Shown piece by piece: positions 12,375-25,429 of a DNA stretch of 64,000 nucleotides (within the stretch, counting starts at the first letter, position 1; the number at the start of each line of letters is the position of its first letter). Source of the DNA: Sphaeramia orbicularis (lineage: Eukaryota; Chordata; Actinopteri; Kurtiformes; Apogonidae); assembly GCF_902148855.1 (NCBI RefSeq), contig NC_043957.1, positions 16,504,178-16,568,177 on the forward strand, given 5' to 3'. Under the pieces are notes generated by a model. It had not been told where the DNA came from, ran no database searches, and saw nothing but the letters and a program-made list of their open reading frames with translations. Both the position numbers and the translations under genes were made by a program.

Positions 12375-12444
12375 TTTGCCTCCCTTGCCTCTGCCACTCA
12401 TTTTTACTGTTTGATTACCAACTTCACAATCTTCACAATCAAAA
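12375..12444 (-). other. H4: transduced H4 leader plus first 27 nt of H4 coding sequence
   Basis: On the minus strand this reads a 43-nt leader (ending GTTGGTAATCAAACAGTAAA-A), then ATGAGTGGCAGAGGCAAGGG and on to AGGCAAA, which is exactly H4 coding nt 1-27 (12401 to 12375), then the LINE. The leader matches the H4 leader at 6020-6052 (shared TGTGAAGTTG and CAGTAA). It starts close to where H4 transcription begins, and is not part of the H2A gene. It is best explained as the 5' end of an RNA transcribed from an H4 promoter through a LINE inserted after H4 nt 27. Confidence 0.9.
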
Positions 12445-12471
12445 TCCGCCGGTTTTGCCACGACCACTCAT
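12445..12471 (-). pseudogene. H2A: histone H2A, 5' part of the split gene
   Basis: On the minus strand, ATGAGTGGTCGTG (nt 1-13) is followed by the 14-bp duplicated target (12458-12445). Together they encode MSGRGKTGG, the normal H2A start. The rest of the gene resumes at 7196 after the LINE. Confidence 0.95.
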
Positions 12472-12532
12472 TGTCAATCTTGTTCTGGTAAATATACTCG
12501 AAACTGATAACGAGAATGAGGCTGCTCCTGTC

Positions 12533-12570
12533 TTATATCGGTGCCATAGGGTGTTTTACTGTCCACCAAT
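12533..12570 (-). promoter_or_regulatory. H2A promoter upstream of the split gene
   Basis: Read on the minus strand, a CCAAT box in ATTGG orientation (12566-12570) precedes a TATA-like GATATAAG (about 12533-12539), roughly 65 nt before the H2A ATG. The promoter looks intact, so it could now drive the LINE in the sense direction. Confidence 0.75.
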
Positions 12571-12830
12571 CACGTACAGACTAATTCCACCACTCTTCAT
12601 CCAAACATGACACATTGTTGCCCCCTAGTGTGTAGTTGAGTTTCACCGTGTACATTATTTTACTTGCTTTTTATCACATCGATTCTATTCTATTTTATTC
12701 CACTTTTATTCTACGTTTTATAGAGTTTTATTATTTTGTTGACTGTAGTTTTCTTCGTTTTTTGTTTTTTAAAGATAAAGACCTTATTCAATAAAAAAAT
12801 GTACATTGTATGACAAAACATATACTAATG

Positions 12831-13529
12831 CACAGGTGTCAAACATGCGGCCCGGGGGCCAAATCCAGCCCGCCAAAGGGTCCAGTCCGGCCCTTGGGAT
12901 GAATTTGTGAAATGCAAAAAATACACAAAGTTATTAACAATCCTTTTAGTTCAGGTTCCACATTCAGACCAATTCAATCTCAAGTTGACAGGACCAGTAA
13001 AATACGATCATAATAACATATAAATAATGACAATTCCAAATTTTTCTCCTTCTAAATGTAAATATTTTCATGTATTTCCACTAAAACAAAGCATAATTTT
13101 GAAAAAAAAAAAAGAAAAAAGAAAAAAGTGAGTTACCTGAACAGATATGAACAACCTGAAATGTCTTAGGAGAAATTAGTACGATTTTAATAATATTCCA
13201 CCTGTTACTAAATGTTTTGTGTATTTGTAGATCCATTGTGATCTGTAAGTTATAATGTACATGTGTAAATGATAAACTGAGGCAGAATACTGTTAAAAGG
13301 ACACTTAATTTTTCAGTTTGTTCATGTTATTCACATTGTTTGAAAGGATAGTTTGTGGATGTAAACCTTTTCATAGTGTAAATTTACTTTTTTCACCCTA
13401 AAACGTAGAGAAAAGTTTGGAGTTGACGTTATTTATGTATTATTATGTTATTATTTTACTGGTTCAGCCCACTGTAGATCAGATTTAGCTGAATGTGGCC
13501 CCTGAACTAAAATGAGTTTGACACCCCTG
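12831..13529. mobile_element. hAT MITE with 8-bp target duplication
   Basis: The ends are inverted repeats (CACAGGTGTCAAAC; CAGGGGTGTCAAAC read from the right), flanked by identical TACTAATG copies at 12823-12830 and 13530-13537. The subterminal CCCGGGGGCCAAATCCAGCC and GGGGCCACATTCAGC blocks are typical of a common fish hAT MITE. No coding capacity. About 0.7 kb. Confidence 0.9.
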
Positions 13530-13659
13530 TACTAATGAATCCACCCCACACATATACATATACTTACTAACCACACAAATACACTCATCCACATAAATAT
13601 ACATGCACATGCCCATATTCACCAGAACTATATATAGGATTATTAAGACTGCCAGTACA

Positions 13660-13766
13660 AACATTGGTGATTTCTGTTTCGTTTCTGGAGATCTACAAGC
13701 GTCAGTGCATATGCATAGTGATCTCCATCATCAAAGACTCCCATTAGAGGTACAGAAACATCAGCT

Positions 13767-13807
<41 letters not shown>

Positions 13808-13977
13808 TCAACCCTCTCCATGAGAACTGCTACCCCTTTTGGTGTGAATAGTGGGACATTTTGTAAATTATAATCACTTTTTTGTTTTTTCTATTTATCT
13901 TTTTAATGCTCACTTGTCTTTTTTACTGAACTGTTTGCACTGTCAGGTACTAGTGAAAAACAATATTTCATTTCAAC

Positions 13978-13985
<8 letters not shown>
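13660..13985 (+). mobile_element. LINE 3' end relic
   Basis: Matches 25480-25990 over several blocks (CTCCATCATC, ACAGAAACATCAGCTG, CAACCCTCTCCATGAGAACT, TTTTGTAAATTATAATCA, TGTCAGGTACTAGT, TTTCATTTCA..CCTGCAT), with a CA tract inserted near 13771. In the longer copy the translated part reads RTSRMWNSFFAPAVRLIN, a motif found after the RT domain of jockey/CR1-group LINEs. Confidence 0.6.

Positions 13986-14062
<77 letters not shown>
13985..14062. repeat. (CT)n(TA)n microsatellite
   Basis: CT repeats pass directly into TA repeats at the 3' end of the preceding LINE relic. Confidence 0.95.
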
Positions 14063-15788
<1,726 letters not shown>

Positions 15789-16424
15789 TTACCTCCGCCA
15801 AGGAGGTTATGTTTTTGCCAGGGTTTGTTTGTTTGTCCGTTTGTCTGTTTGTTTGTCTGTTTGTTTGTCTGTCCGTTAGTGTGCAACATAACTCAAAAAG
15901 TTATGGACAAATTTGGATGAAATTTTCAGGGTTTGTCGGAAATGGGATAAGGAAGAAATGATTAAATTTTGGTGGTGATCGGGGGTGGGGGGGCCCACGG
16001 GGGGCGCCACTGATCAGCCTTGGCGGAGGTCTGCGCTCTCCGAGTGCTTCTAGTTACCTCCGCCAAGGAGGTTATGTTTTTGCCAGGGTTTGTTTGTTTG
16101 TTTGTTTGTTTGTCTGTCCGTTAGTGTGCAACATAACTCAAAAAGTTATGGACAGATTTTGATGAAATTTTCAGGGTTTGTTGGAAATGGGATAAGGAAG
16201 AAATTATTAAATTTTGGTGGTGATCGGGGGTGGGGGGGCCCACGGGGGGGGGGGGGGGGGCAGACCAGAAAATTTCATCAAAATCTGTCCATAACTTTTT
16301 GAGTTATGTTGCACACTAACAGACAAACAAACAAACAAACAGACAAACAAACAAACAAACCCTGGCAAAAACATAACCTCCTTGGCGTGGGGGGGCCACT
16401 GATCAGCCTTGGCGGAGGTCTGCG
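15789..16424. repeat. tandem and inverted copies of an ACCTCCGCCAAGGAGG repeat
   Basis: Two head-to-tail copies start at 15789 and 16054 with TACCTCCGCCAAGGAGGTTA, each followed by a (TTTG/TCTG)n run and GTGTGCAACATAACTCAAAA. A third, partial copy at about 16262-16386 is inverted. The end GGCGGAGGTCTGCGCT recurs. The repeat is common in fish genomes; its class is uncertain (probably a non-autonomous DNA element). Confidence 0.7.
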
Positions 16425-17502
<1,078 letters not shown>

Positions 17503-17769
17503 GTGTGTGTGTGCGCGTGTGTGTGTTAGAAACAGCTGTGTAAAGGTAAATTTGTCAATGTAAATGTTTGACTTAAAGCTTTATTTGAAGATGGTATTTA
17601 TTAGCCTCATGTGTTGTATGTTGTTTAAAACAATGCAATGAAAAAGCAATAGCGTTGAAACAAAACAAAAAAAAAAGAAAGAAAGAAAGAAATCTGTATT
17701 TATAGAGCAGGTTAATCTATTGTCTTTATTTATGGATTCAAACCAAAATCATTTCCTGATATAAAAAGT

Positions 17770-17841
17770 TAAATACCTCTTGATCTACTAATCCTATCAA
17801 TACATATAAATAATTGGTGTAAAATACAGTTTATCATTGTC

Positions 17842-17874
<33 letters not shown>

Positions 17875-18420
17875 GGAGGGCACATGATTATGATGATTGG
17901 CCTGAAAGTACTGGAACTATTGTAGAAACCCCTAATTTTTTTTTTTTTTTTCTTTACATTAAACCGTTCATTTCCTCTGCATGTAAATAGTGTAAAATAC
18001 AATTTGTCATCTTTTCATGGTCATCACATATGACCCATTTGGATGTTCAGAGACTCCGTAGTGAACGTGGAAACACCGTCATCTTCTACAACATTGATTC
18101 ACCAGTAAAACCCATGGAGCTGGATCAGTGACAGTGGATGGAGACACTTGTTTTATGTTCAGTTAATGACAGATTTTCTTCCTCCATTTTCTCTGTTTTT
18201 GATATAATAACCTTCAACTTAAATTAGAGCTTTTATGGACATCAGTCATGATCAGTAAATTAAATTTAAGAAAATACCTGATTTTCACTCAAGAATGCAA
18301 AATACTGAGCATAATACTAGAATAAACAGTGATAAATCACTTAAGAAAAGTTAAAAGTAGAGATAAAAATCATTTAGGGACAGGCACAAAAGTAGCACTG
18401 GGTCTTTATGGGTTGAAATC
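17770..18420. repeat. dispersed MITE-like repeat, inverted copy at 62.5 kb
   Basis: Matches 62509-62995 in opposite orientation (shared GTAAAACCCATGGAGCTGGA, CTACAACATTGATTCACCAG, CACTGGGTC). The TTAA-CCC boundary at 62505 suggests a piggyBac-like MITE. This copy contains an ATT tract and repeats an internal segment. Confidence 0.6.
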
Positions 18421-18451
18421 TGCTGCCATCTAACGCTCCCTCTGTCTGTCA

Positions 18452-18619
18452 GGGGGACTCGGGGGGGCCCTTGGTCTGCCAGGAGCCGTCAGGTCGCTGG
18501 TTCCTGGCCAGGGTCGTGAGCTGGGGTCACGGCTGTGGACGTCCAGACTACTACGGGGTCTACACTCGCATCACCAGGCTGACAAACTGGATCAAGCAGG
18601 TCATCGATGGCTCCTGACT
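18452..18619 (+). CDS. last exon of a trypsin-like serine protease
   Basis: Starts after a CTGTCAG splice acceptor and encodes [20 protein letters not shown], then [19 protein letters not shown] and a C-terminal WIKQVIDGS before the stop. GDSGGP holds the catalytic serine; the following Cys and the SWG-GC-GVYTR pattern are standard for S1A proteases of the membrane-type (TMPRSS/polyserase-like) group. An AATAAA lies about 45 nt after the stop. The His and Asp exons were not found in the window. It could be the end of a real gene whose upstream exons lie further away, or an orphan exon left by rearrangement. It is the only non-histone host coding sequence I can support here. Confidence 0.75.
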
Positions 18620-18689
18620 CACCAGAGACATTCAGCTTTCACATCCCTCGCATGGATCTGACAAATAAAAACATTTACCTCGTGTCTTT

Positions 18690-19600
18690 TTAGAGCCTTA
18701 TTTACATGACATTTATTCAGACTCTGAGAATGCAACAGTCATTACATGAACATTTTTCTGTCCATGTATCATACTTACCAATAATGAACTAATACATAAA
18801 TAGGACTGCATTTCTTAGTTTTTGTTTTTTTGCAGTGTTTGTGCAGTTTGTCCATCAAAACTAGGTACCATGGATGCACAGTCGCTATATTTATTCATCA
18901 TCTAATTACCAAATACACTTCATAGTAATGCATTATGAAATTATGGATTTACATATCTGAACAAATAAACAATATTCTAAATGAAGATTTTGTACAACAA
19001 ATAATCAAATTCTCTCTTACAGGCATAATTAGGGAGAGTGAGAGATACTTGGACACATTTATGAATAAATATGATGACTACTCCATCAACTATATGTATT
19101 TTAATGATCAAAATGCACAAAAAAAAAAAAAAAAAAAAAAATGTCCTCTGTCGATTACATCATTGGCCATTATTATATTAGTTGTTGAAAAAACACCTGA
19201 TGGGATGGCACAAGATACAGGATAATAAACTTAAAAACTGAATTTTGTGGCTCCAGTATGTTTATTTGACATGTGTAATGGTAGATAAGATTATTATATT
19301 AATGTTTTATTCAAATTAAAAACATATGCTGCATTGTAATATATGAGTTGTTTGGATTCTCTGACAGTATAAGCAGTTCCAGTTTAGAAATAAGCACCTG
19401 CAGTGTTGCATTATGGGTAAAGACCATTTGTTTGATTAATTCTAAGTTGCTGTTATTTTGAAATCATAAGCCTGATGACGGTTGGTCGGAGCTGGTGTTG
19501 CGCCAAAAGCTGGTATTTCCTGTCATCAGTTCTGTCTTCTTTTACGTCCTCAGATTGAAAATGAATACCTGTGGTTTTTTTAATTTGTTTTTTTTTTTTT
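18690..19600. other. AT-rich spacer, no gene seen
   Basis: AT-rich DNA with an A-run at 19119-19141. No recognisable gene or repeat. Confidence 0.5.
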
Positions 19601-19602
19601 TT

Positions 19603-19718
19603 TCTCAGTTTATTGAGTTGAGTAATTGTTTTCCCAGTTGGAGGAAATATGTTTAACAAAAAGACAAAGTTTTTTTACGATGTTAATTCTAGCTTTATAA
19701 TTCACATTCTTGTTTCCA
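19603..19718 (-). mobile_element. small fragment of the histone-associated LINE family (ORF2)
   Basis: On the minus strand it encodes NIFPPTGKTITQLNK, matching NIFPPTDKMITRLNK of LINE A ORF2. The next bases also align with LINE A 8330-8460, with deletions and a poly-T insertion. An old relic. Confidence 0.7.
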
Positions 19719-19719
19719 A

Positions 19720-20330
19720 CCAAACCAAAATAAAACCTAAACAGCTGAAACTCTGTATCTCCCATAAACCCAGTGATGCTGGAGCACATTTATCTGTGAA
19801 ATGAGATCAGATTTACAGGTGTTAGTCTCTTACGTGGGTCTGGATTTGAGAAAATGCAGTGAAACTAGAGAACAAACCTGTTGTACATGAATATAAAAGT
19901 AGAACACAATTAAAGTGCATTCATAAAGTCACTGTTCTGTCACGTTAGAGGCAACTTTAACGTGAACATCTTCAACTTAACTGAATTCATCATGGTTTTA
20001 AACAAGAGTCCAAATGCTAAATACGCAGGAGCTTGAATAAAGAATAAAAGACCAGACTTTCCACCCCTTCATTGTGCGTCTGTGGGTGAAAGCAGACACT
20101 AATGACAGCTGTCAATCATAGTCAGTCTTCCTACTTGTCTGAAAACACCTGTGATCTGCCAGTTGAGTCCACTGAAGTGGGTTCAGGTGTTCCTCAGACC
20201 ACATGAATCCTGGCTTTAGTCTGAACTTCCACTGGTTTTCAGTCAGATGTCAACTCCTAGAACACAGCAGTTATTTCTAGTGCCAGTGAACATGCAGAGG
20301 ACATGGCTTTGGCTCTTTAGTGGACTTGGT
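19720..20330. other. spacer 3' of the broken H1, no gene seen
   Basis: No coding region, RNA gene or repeat recognised. Confidence 0.5.
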
Positions 20331-20334
20331 GGGT

Positions 20335-20350
20335 GGCTCTTAAAAGAGCC
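20335..20350 (-). terminator. histone 3' stem-loop (broken H1)
   Basis: On the minus strand GGCTCTTTTAAGAGCC, about 33 nt downstream of the H1 stop at 20383; intact. Confidence 0.93.
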
Positions 20351-20382
20351 TTTGGTTAATGTCAATCATTTGTGATGACACT

Positions 20383-21053
20383 TCATTTCTTTGCTGCCGT
20401 CTTCTTGGCTGCTGCCTTCTTAGCTGCTGGCTTCTTGGGTGCCTGCTTCCTGGCCACCGGTTTGGGCTTGGCCGCCTTCTGTGCAGGGGCTTTCTTGGCT
20501 GCAGGGGGCTTCACTGCCTTGGCCTTAGGGGCTTTGGTGTTCTTCCTGGGAGATGCGGACTTCTTGGCCTGTTTCTGCTTCTTCGGGGTGGTGGAGGTCT
20601 TCTTCTCTCCCTTGGCTGCCTTTGGCTTCTTTGCTGCTGGGGGTTTCTTTGAAGGGTTCTTCTTCTTCTTCTTGGCTGCAGGTGCGGACTTCTTTGGCGG
20701 ACTTCTTGGCACCGGTGTCAGCCTTCTTACTCAGTTTGAAGGAGCCGGACGCCCCGGTTCCCTTGGTGTGAACCAGGGTCCCGTTTTCCAACAACTTCTT
20801 GATGGCGATCTTGATCCGGGCTCTGTTCTTGTCCACATCGTACCCACCGGCGGCCAGCATCTTTTCAGGGCGGCCAAGGACAGGCCGGTCCGCTGGTTGG
20901 AGGCAGCCACAGCTTTAACTATGCGTGCACTGACGCTTTCTCCGCCTGTCCCCGGCTTGGAGACCCTTTCTGGGGCTTGGTCTTCACCTTGGCGGCCTTG
21001 GGCTTGGTCGGGGCCGGGGCCACGTCCGCTGGAGCTGGAGCAACTTCTGCCAT
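20383..21053 (-). pseudogene. H1: histone H1, frameshifted
   Basis: Linker histone H1. The ATG at 21053 starts [20 protein letters not shown]. The winged-helix domain continues in a second frame ([20 protein letters not shown]), then a third ([38 protein letters not shown]). The Lys/Ala/Pro-rich tail is in yet another frame, ending AAKKTAAKK at 20383. At least three frame changes lie near 20966, 20872 and 20700; the one near 20872 looks like one missing base in CTG-AAA-AG-ATG. The promoter-proximal AAACACA box and the stem-loop are intact, so decay is recent or the reads are wrong here. Compare the intact H1 at 39082-39702. Confidence 0.88.
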
Positions 21054-21181
21054 AGTTTTGTATCTGTCAAACTTCGACTGAACAGGTTTCCTGAGTACAG
21101 GGTGTCCTTAAACACACCATGAGAACCGTGGAGAGTCAACCAGCCAGTGCTTCCTTATTCTAGTGTGAATCGTGAACTACT

Positions 21182-21188
21182 TGTGTTT
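21182..21188 (-). promoter_or_regulatory. H1-type AAACACA box
   Basis: TGTGTTT on the plus strand, AAACACA on the coding strand, about 130 nt upstream of the H1 ATG. The same element occurs at 39851-39857 upstream of the intact H1. AAACACA is the known H1 gene promoter element. Confidence 0.7.
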
Positions 21189-21189
21189 T

Positions 21190-21440
21190 CTCTCTACCGA
21201 TAAAAGCCTTTAAAACACATATGGGAGAAGTTCTGGAGGGTGACAGTGAATGGAGCCGATAGCGGACCTTTTCGTCTTGGTTTTGGACTTTCTTTTTCCT
21301 CTGAGGGTCTTTTTATTTAGTTTTAAGAGCCTCCAAATGTCACATATCCACCGTTGTCGCCTGCACCCATCGGCAGAATTTCCCACTTTTTTCTCTTCTA
21401 AAATGCTTTTAAATGTGTCGGAGATCCACAAAACACCTTC
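21190..21440 (-). promoter_or_regulatory. conserved H1 upstream block
   Basis: Shares GGAGCCGATAGCGGACCTTT, AGCCTCCAAA and ATCCACCG blocks with 39870-40100, upstream of the other H1. Conservation over about 230 bp between two otherwise diverged flanks suggests duplicated H1 regulatory DNA or a shared ancestral flank. Confidence 0.6.
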
Positions 21441-21449
21441 TCCCAGTTA

Positions 21450-21980
21450 AACAACATGTTCTTTTAGGAGAATAAATACAAAACAACATTTATTTTTCTT
21501 TTACTTTGACATAAAATGAAACTTTTCTGGCAGCATCAAACACACTTGTTGCTGGAGTGTCATGGGGTAGGGCAGCCATGCTTATGAACACATCTGTTTG
21601 TTTTAATGATTACATTACTTAATGTTTTGAAGAGAAAAGTCGATTTTTCATAGTTTTGTGCCAAAATTGACAAAGGGGATCAAATGCTTCATGGATTCAT
21701 TCTGACTGATCTTTTAGTTTCACACAAAGAGGGCAGTCATTCAGTGCTGCCTGTTTGGAACAATAGTAAAGTCATAGTAAAGTGAATAAACATCTTCAAC
21801 ACTTAATGCAATAGTTCACATTTAAGAACAAGCTTCTTTGGACTGGTAGCACAGTTTGTTTCACTTAGAATGACATTAAGGAGACACAGAGGGATAGATC
21901 TATGAGAGTTTGTGGACATGTTTGGACATGTAGACCTCCATGAATGTTGTGTGATTGGGTTAAACTGCTGTATGTTACAG
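21450..21980. other. spacer, no gene seen
   Basis: AT-rich DNA upstream of the broken H1 with no recognised feature. Confidence 0.5.
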
Positions 21981-23720
21981 ATGTCATTACTGCAACAGTG
22001 ATGCATGTTAACTAATATCACTGTAAATCTAGATTTAAAGTAGGTTTAAAAAGGAAAAAAAAGTTATTCCAGTTAGAAGTGTGTACATCTAGTCAAAGTA
22101 CTGTATGTTAAAATAACTGAAAGTTTTTCTTTAAAGTTGCAACAAGACAAAATGCTGTTGTTCATCTGAGTTCTGACACTAATGAACACAGTTGTTGAAC
22201 TGGTGATACATTTTATTCAGCAGATTACTGTGGAATATTAATAACAATTAAACTATATTAAAGCCTACTAATGATGAGGTGTGATCTATATTCAGGCATA
22301 GCTGCAAAGTTTATGGATTCACTCTTTAAACTAAATTCCATCCCACATAACATATATACCTTCAGAATAAAAATAGTGAAGCTTTACCAAGTTTGAATCA
22401 CTAATGAATACAAAATCAGTCCAAATGCTGTTTGGCTGTAGTTTCCAAGATACAGTCTTGGGTCAAAATGTAAAATTGTGAGAATTAATGAAAGAATGGG
22501 TTTAACTCCAAAACATGTTTGTCTCAATACATTCACTTTACAGATTCAGATGTATAAATGTCTTGCATAAATGGACATAAACCACTTTGTGTAATAAAAC
22601 TTCATATAAATCAAATCATATAAAGTGAAAACATCAGCTAATCAGCACTTCTGTCATTTTTTTTCTCAATTAAATGTTGTAATTAATAATGTAATTAAAT
22701 TCAGCACATTTAATCTGTCGGGCAGATCATTTCTATTAAGAAAAACAAAACAAAAAAAAACAACAAAAAAAAAAACAGCTCCTTAGCTTTTCACATGAAT
22801 TCCAACTTTATGGGCAACAGTGTATAATCTGCTCATTTCCTTGCTTTGCTCAGTTGACTGTTTATTTCCCAGAGCATCAGTAACATATAAAAAGTCAAAT
22901 AATAATAATTAAAAAAAAAAAAAACACATCCTCATCAGCTTCTAAAACTGGAAAAAGCTGATGTCACTTCACCATGTTTTCAAGATTTAAACAGACAGAA
23001 TGAAACATAAATGGGCAGAAATAATAGATTTTAACATAAATTTCCTTCCATACATTCCATGAAAATGCCACCATTAGTATTGTTTCTCCATCATCATGAT
23101 TATCGTCATGTATTTGCTGTTAAGTTTATTTGTGGGAGAAAAAAACAATCACCTTTTTCTAAACAAGAGCCTTCACTGAATATTGAAATTGTGATAAAAT
23201 TAAATAGGTCCATATTACACATATGTTTAAGCATAAAAATGGTCATTCACCAATGCATCATTATATTACAGAAAGACAAATCAAGTAAAGATTAGGCCGA
23301 TAAGGTATCAGTTAATGTTAAAGTTAAGTTACCAACAAAGATGTAACATTCAGCCTATTTTTGGCGATCATTTAGTTGTAAGCTGTATATTATTAATGGA
23401 TAACAGAGCTATGACATTTTGTAGCTAATAGTTTGATTGGAAAAATGTAAAGCTGTAATGTTTTCTTTATGTAAAGGATAGTAAAGGATGTTAGACAGAA
23501 GGGAAAAAAAATAACAATAACATATAATAATCAGTTAACCACATATAAAACAAAATCCACAATCATTTATCCAAAAGTAAAAGCAGCTCTGAAACCATTT
23601 GAGTAATTTGAGCGCGGTTTTATTCTTTTTTGGAAATTCCTACAAAATGATGAGAACACACATTTGTCAAATCTGTAATCCATCATTACATTTTAGGAAA
23701 AACTACAGGTAAATTCCATG
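21981..23720. repeat. dispersed repeat, inverted relative to 63.1-64 kb
   Basis: Blocks along this stretch match the right end of the window in reverse complement: 21981-22030 with 63890-63925, 22140-22285 with 63640-63770, 23150-23290 with 63480-63600, 23455-23720 with 63100-63440. About 0.9 kb (22285-23150) is missing from the right-hand copy. No coding region or terminal repeats recognised; class unknown. Confidence 0.7.
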
Positions 23721-24057
23721 AAATTCTGATGTCAGACACCATGTAGTATCCAATTTGAGGTTAAAATACTAAAATAATGTAATTAATAATATATTAATTA
23801 ATATTAATATACCCATATTCACAAGACCTATATGATTGTTAAGACTGCTAGTGTCAGCCTCGTGGTGAAATGGTGTGTGTGCATGATGTAACTGTGCATT
23901 AATTTCACCTGTATCTCTTATTGCATTGCTCAGTTACTTGCATTTGTTTCCAGTGTTTTTGATGTGAGTTGGTGTGAATTAAGAATATGTAGGACTTAAT
24001 TAATTAATTTCATGTGACTTCATGAATGTTGATCGGCCTCACTTGTACCTGTTCATA
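23721..24057. other. AT-rich spacer, no gene seen
   Basis: Contains a CCCATATTCACAAGACCTATATG block similar to 13611-13635; otherwise nothing recognised. Confidence 0.45.
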
Positions 24058-24061
24058 TTAA

Positions 24062-24450
24062 CCCTTTCATGCGTAGTGGTCACTAAAGTGGACAGCTATC
24101 GTACAGCTGTTCTCTTATCGTATTTTCAAGGATTTAGTTGTTTTAGTTCCATATCAGCCAACACAGTGGAAGCTTATGCATCATCTCATACACTGCAATT
24201 CATTCCATTACTGTAACTTTGCTGTTCTTGATAAACCTGACCTGTAGTAACATGTTTGAGTGTAAATCAGGTGGTTGTTATTGTTGTTAGACTGTCATTA
24301 ACATTTTTATTTTTTATTTTTTGTTGCATATAATCTCCATAAAGTGAGTATGTTCAAATGTGACAAAACATCAGATTAACAACATTTAAGAAATTATTCC
24401 ATGGTTTTCACACAGTGTATCAGTAAATACATGTTTCTTTGCTTCAAAAA
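24062..24450. mobile_element. piggyBac-like MITE, partial copy
   Basis: TTAA followed by CCCTTTCATGCGTAGTGGTC, the same left end as the next element. It runs to CAGTAAATACATGTTTCTTT..CAAAAA, where the second copy begins at a TTAA. The second copy carries that same internal sequence followed by AAACGTGTGG. Confidence 0.65.
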
Positions 24451-24454
24451 TTAA

Positions 24455-24992
24455 CCCTTTCATGCATACTGGTCACCACAGTAGACAGCTATTCTACAGC
24501 TGTTCTCTTGTATATCTGTGTATTTTGTTGTTCTTTTCATTATTTTGTTTGTTTGTTTGTTTTTTACACATATCTTTATTAATGTTTTAAGACACTACAT
24601 ATCTTTTCTGACATGAATTGGTAACATTATGTAGATCTTTCCTGAGTATAAACCCCCAGAATCACAAGCCCTCCCCATAGTTTTCACACAATTTATCAGT
24701 AAATACATGTTTCTGTGCACCAAAAATTAAACGTGTGGTGTCCAGCTGAGTGGACATTTTTGCAACTTCATGAAAAGTAGGTTCATAAGTATTTTATTTT
24801 TCATTATTATTATTATTATTATTATTATTTATTTATTTATTTTTTTTTTATTATTATTTTTATCTAATTCTTTAATTTATTTATTTTCAGAGGAAAATTT
24901 TCAATTGCCTTGTTTTTTTCATGCCTAAAGAGGAATAAAAACACTCAGGAAAACATTTTGATTAAAGTTCTCATAATTCGTGCATGAAAGGG
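24455..24992. mobile_element. piggyBac-like MITE with TTAA duplication
   Basis: The ends CCCTTTCATGCATACTGG and TTCGTGCATGAAAGGG are inverted, flanked by TTAA at 24451-24454 and 24993-24996, the hallmark of piggyBac-type insertion. No transposase. Confidence 0.85.
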
Positions 24993-24996
24993 TTAA

Positions 24997-25345
24997 AGTG
25001 TGCTTATTTGTCGTAAACAGTGAGTTAAATCTGCTCTCTAACTCCAGACTATCTATATACTTTGTTCCATGTTACCTGGACACTTTGAGTCCGTGTAATT
25101 TAACCTGGGAGCCTCATGTTCGAGTCCTACATGTGTTGTGCCTGTCGTAGCTATTGCGCTATTTTTCCACCAGAGGGCGCCAGAGACCAATAAATGCGTG
25201 CTAGATTTCTTATATGTGACTTCACTGTTGTATTCTGCATATTCTAACGTGTACAATGTTGTTTAGAGCACATACACTTTGAATTTTCTTTATGATAACA
25301 TTATTTAATCTCACACAGTTATTTATATTGACTGTTTGGGGAATT
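24997..25345. other. spacer, no gene seen
   Basis: Nothing firmly recognised. A GTTCGAGTCCTA motif near 25119 looks like a tRNA B box, but no matching A box or fold was found. Confidence 0.4.
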
Positions 25346-25346
25346 C

Positions 25347-25352
<6 letters not shown>

Positions 25353-25408
<56 letters not shown>
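25353..25408. repeat. (CA)n microsatellite
   Basis: About 28 CA units. Confidence 0.97.
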
Positions 25409-25411
<3 letters not shown>

Positions 25412-25429
25412 AGAATAAATATCTCATTG

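Noticed and set aside
16306-16386. Direct-repeat array resembling CRISPR (TTTG/CAAA units)
   Set aside because: Simple tetranucleotide runs inside a fish repeat, without unique spacers; this is a eukaryotic sequence.
25105-25135. tRNA-like B box (GTTCGAGTCCTA)
   Set aside because: No A box at the right distance and no cloverleaf could be drawn; probably chance or a decayed SINE.
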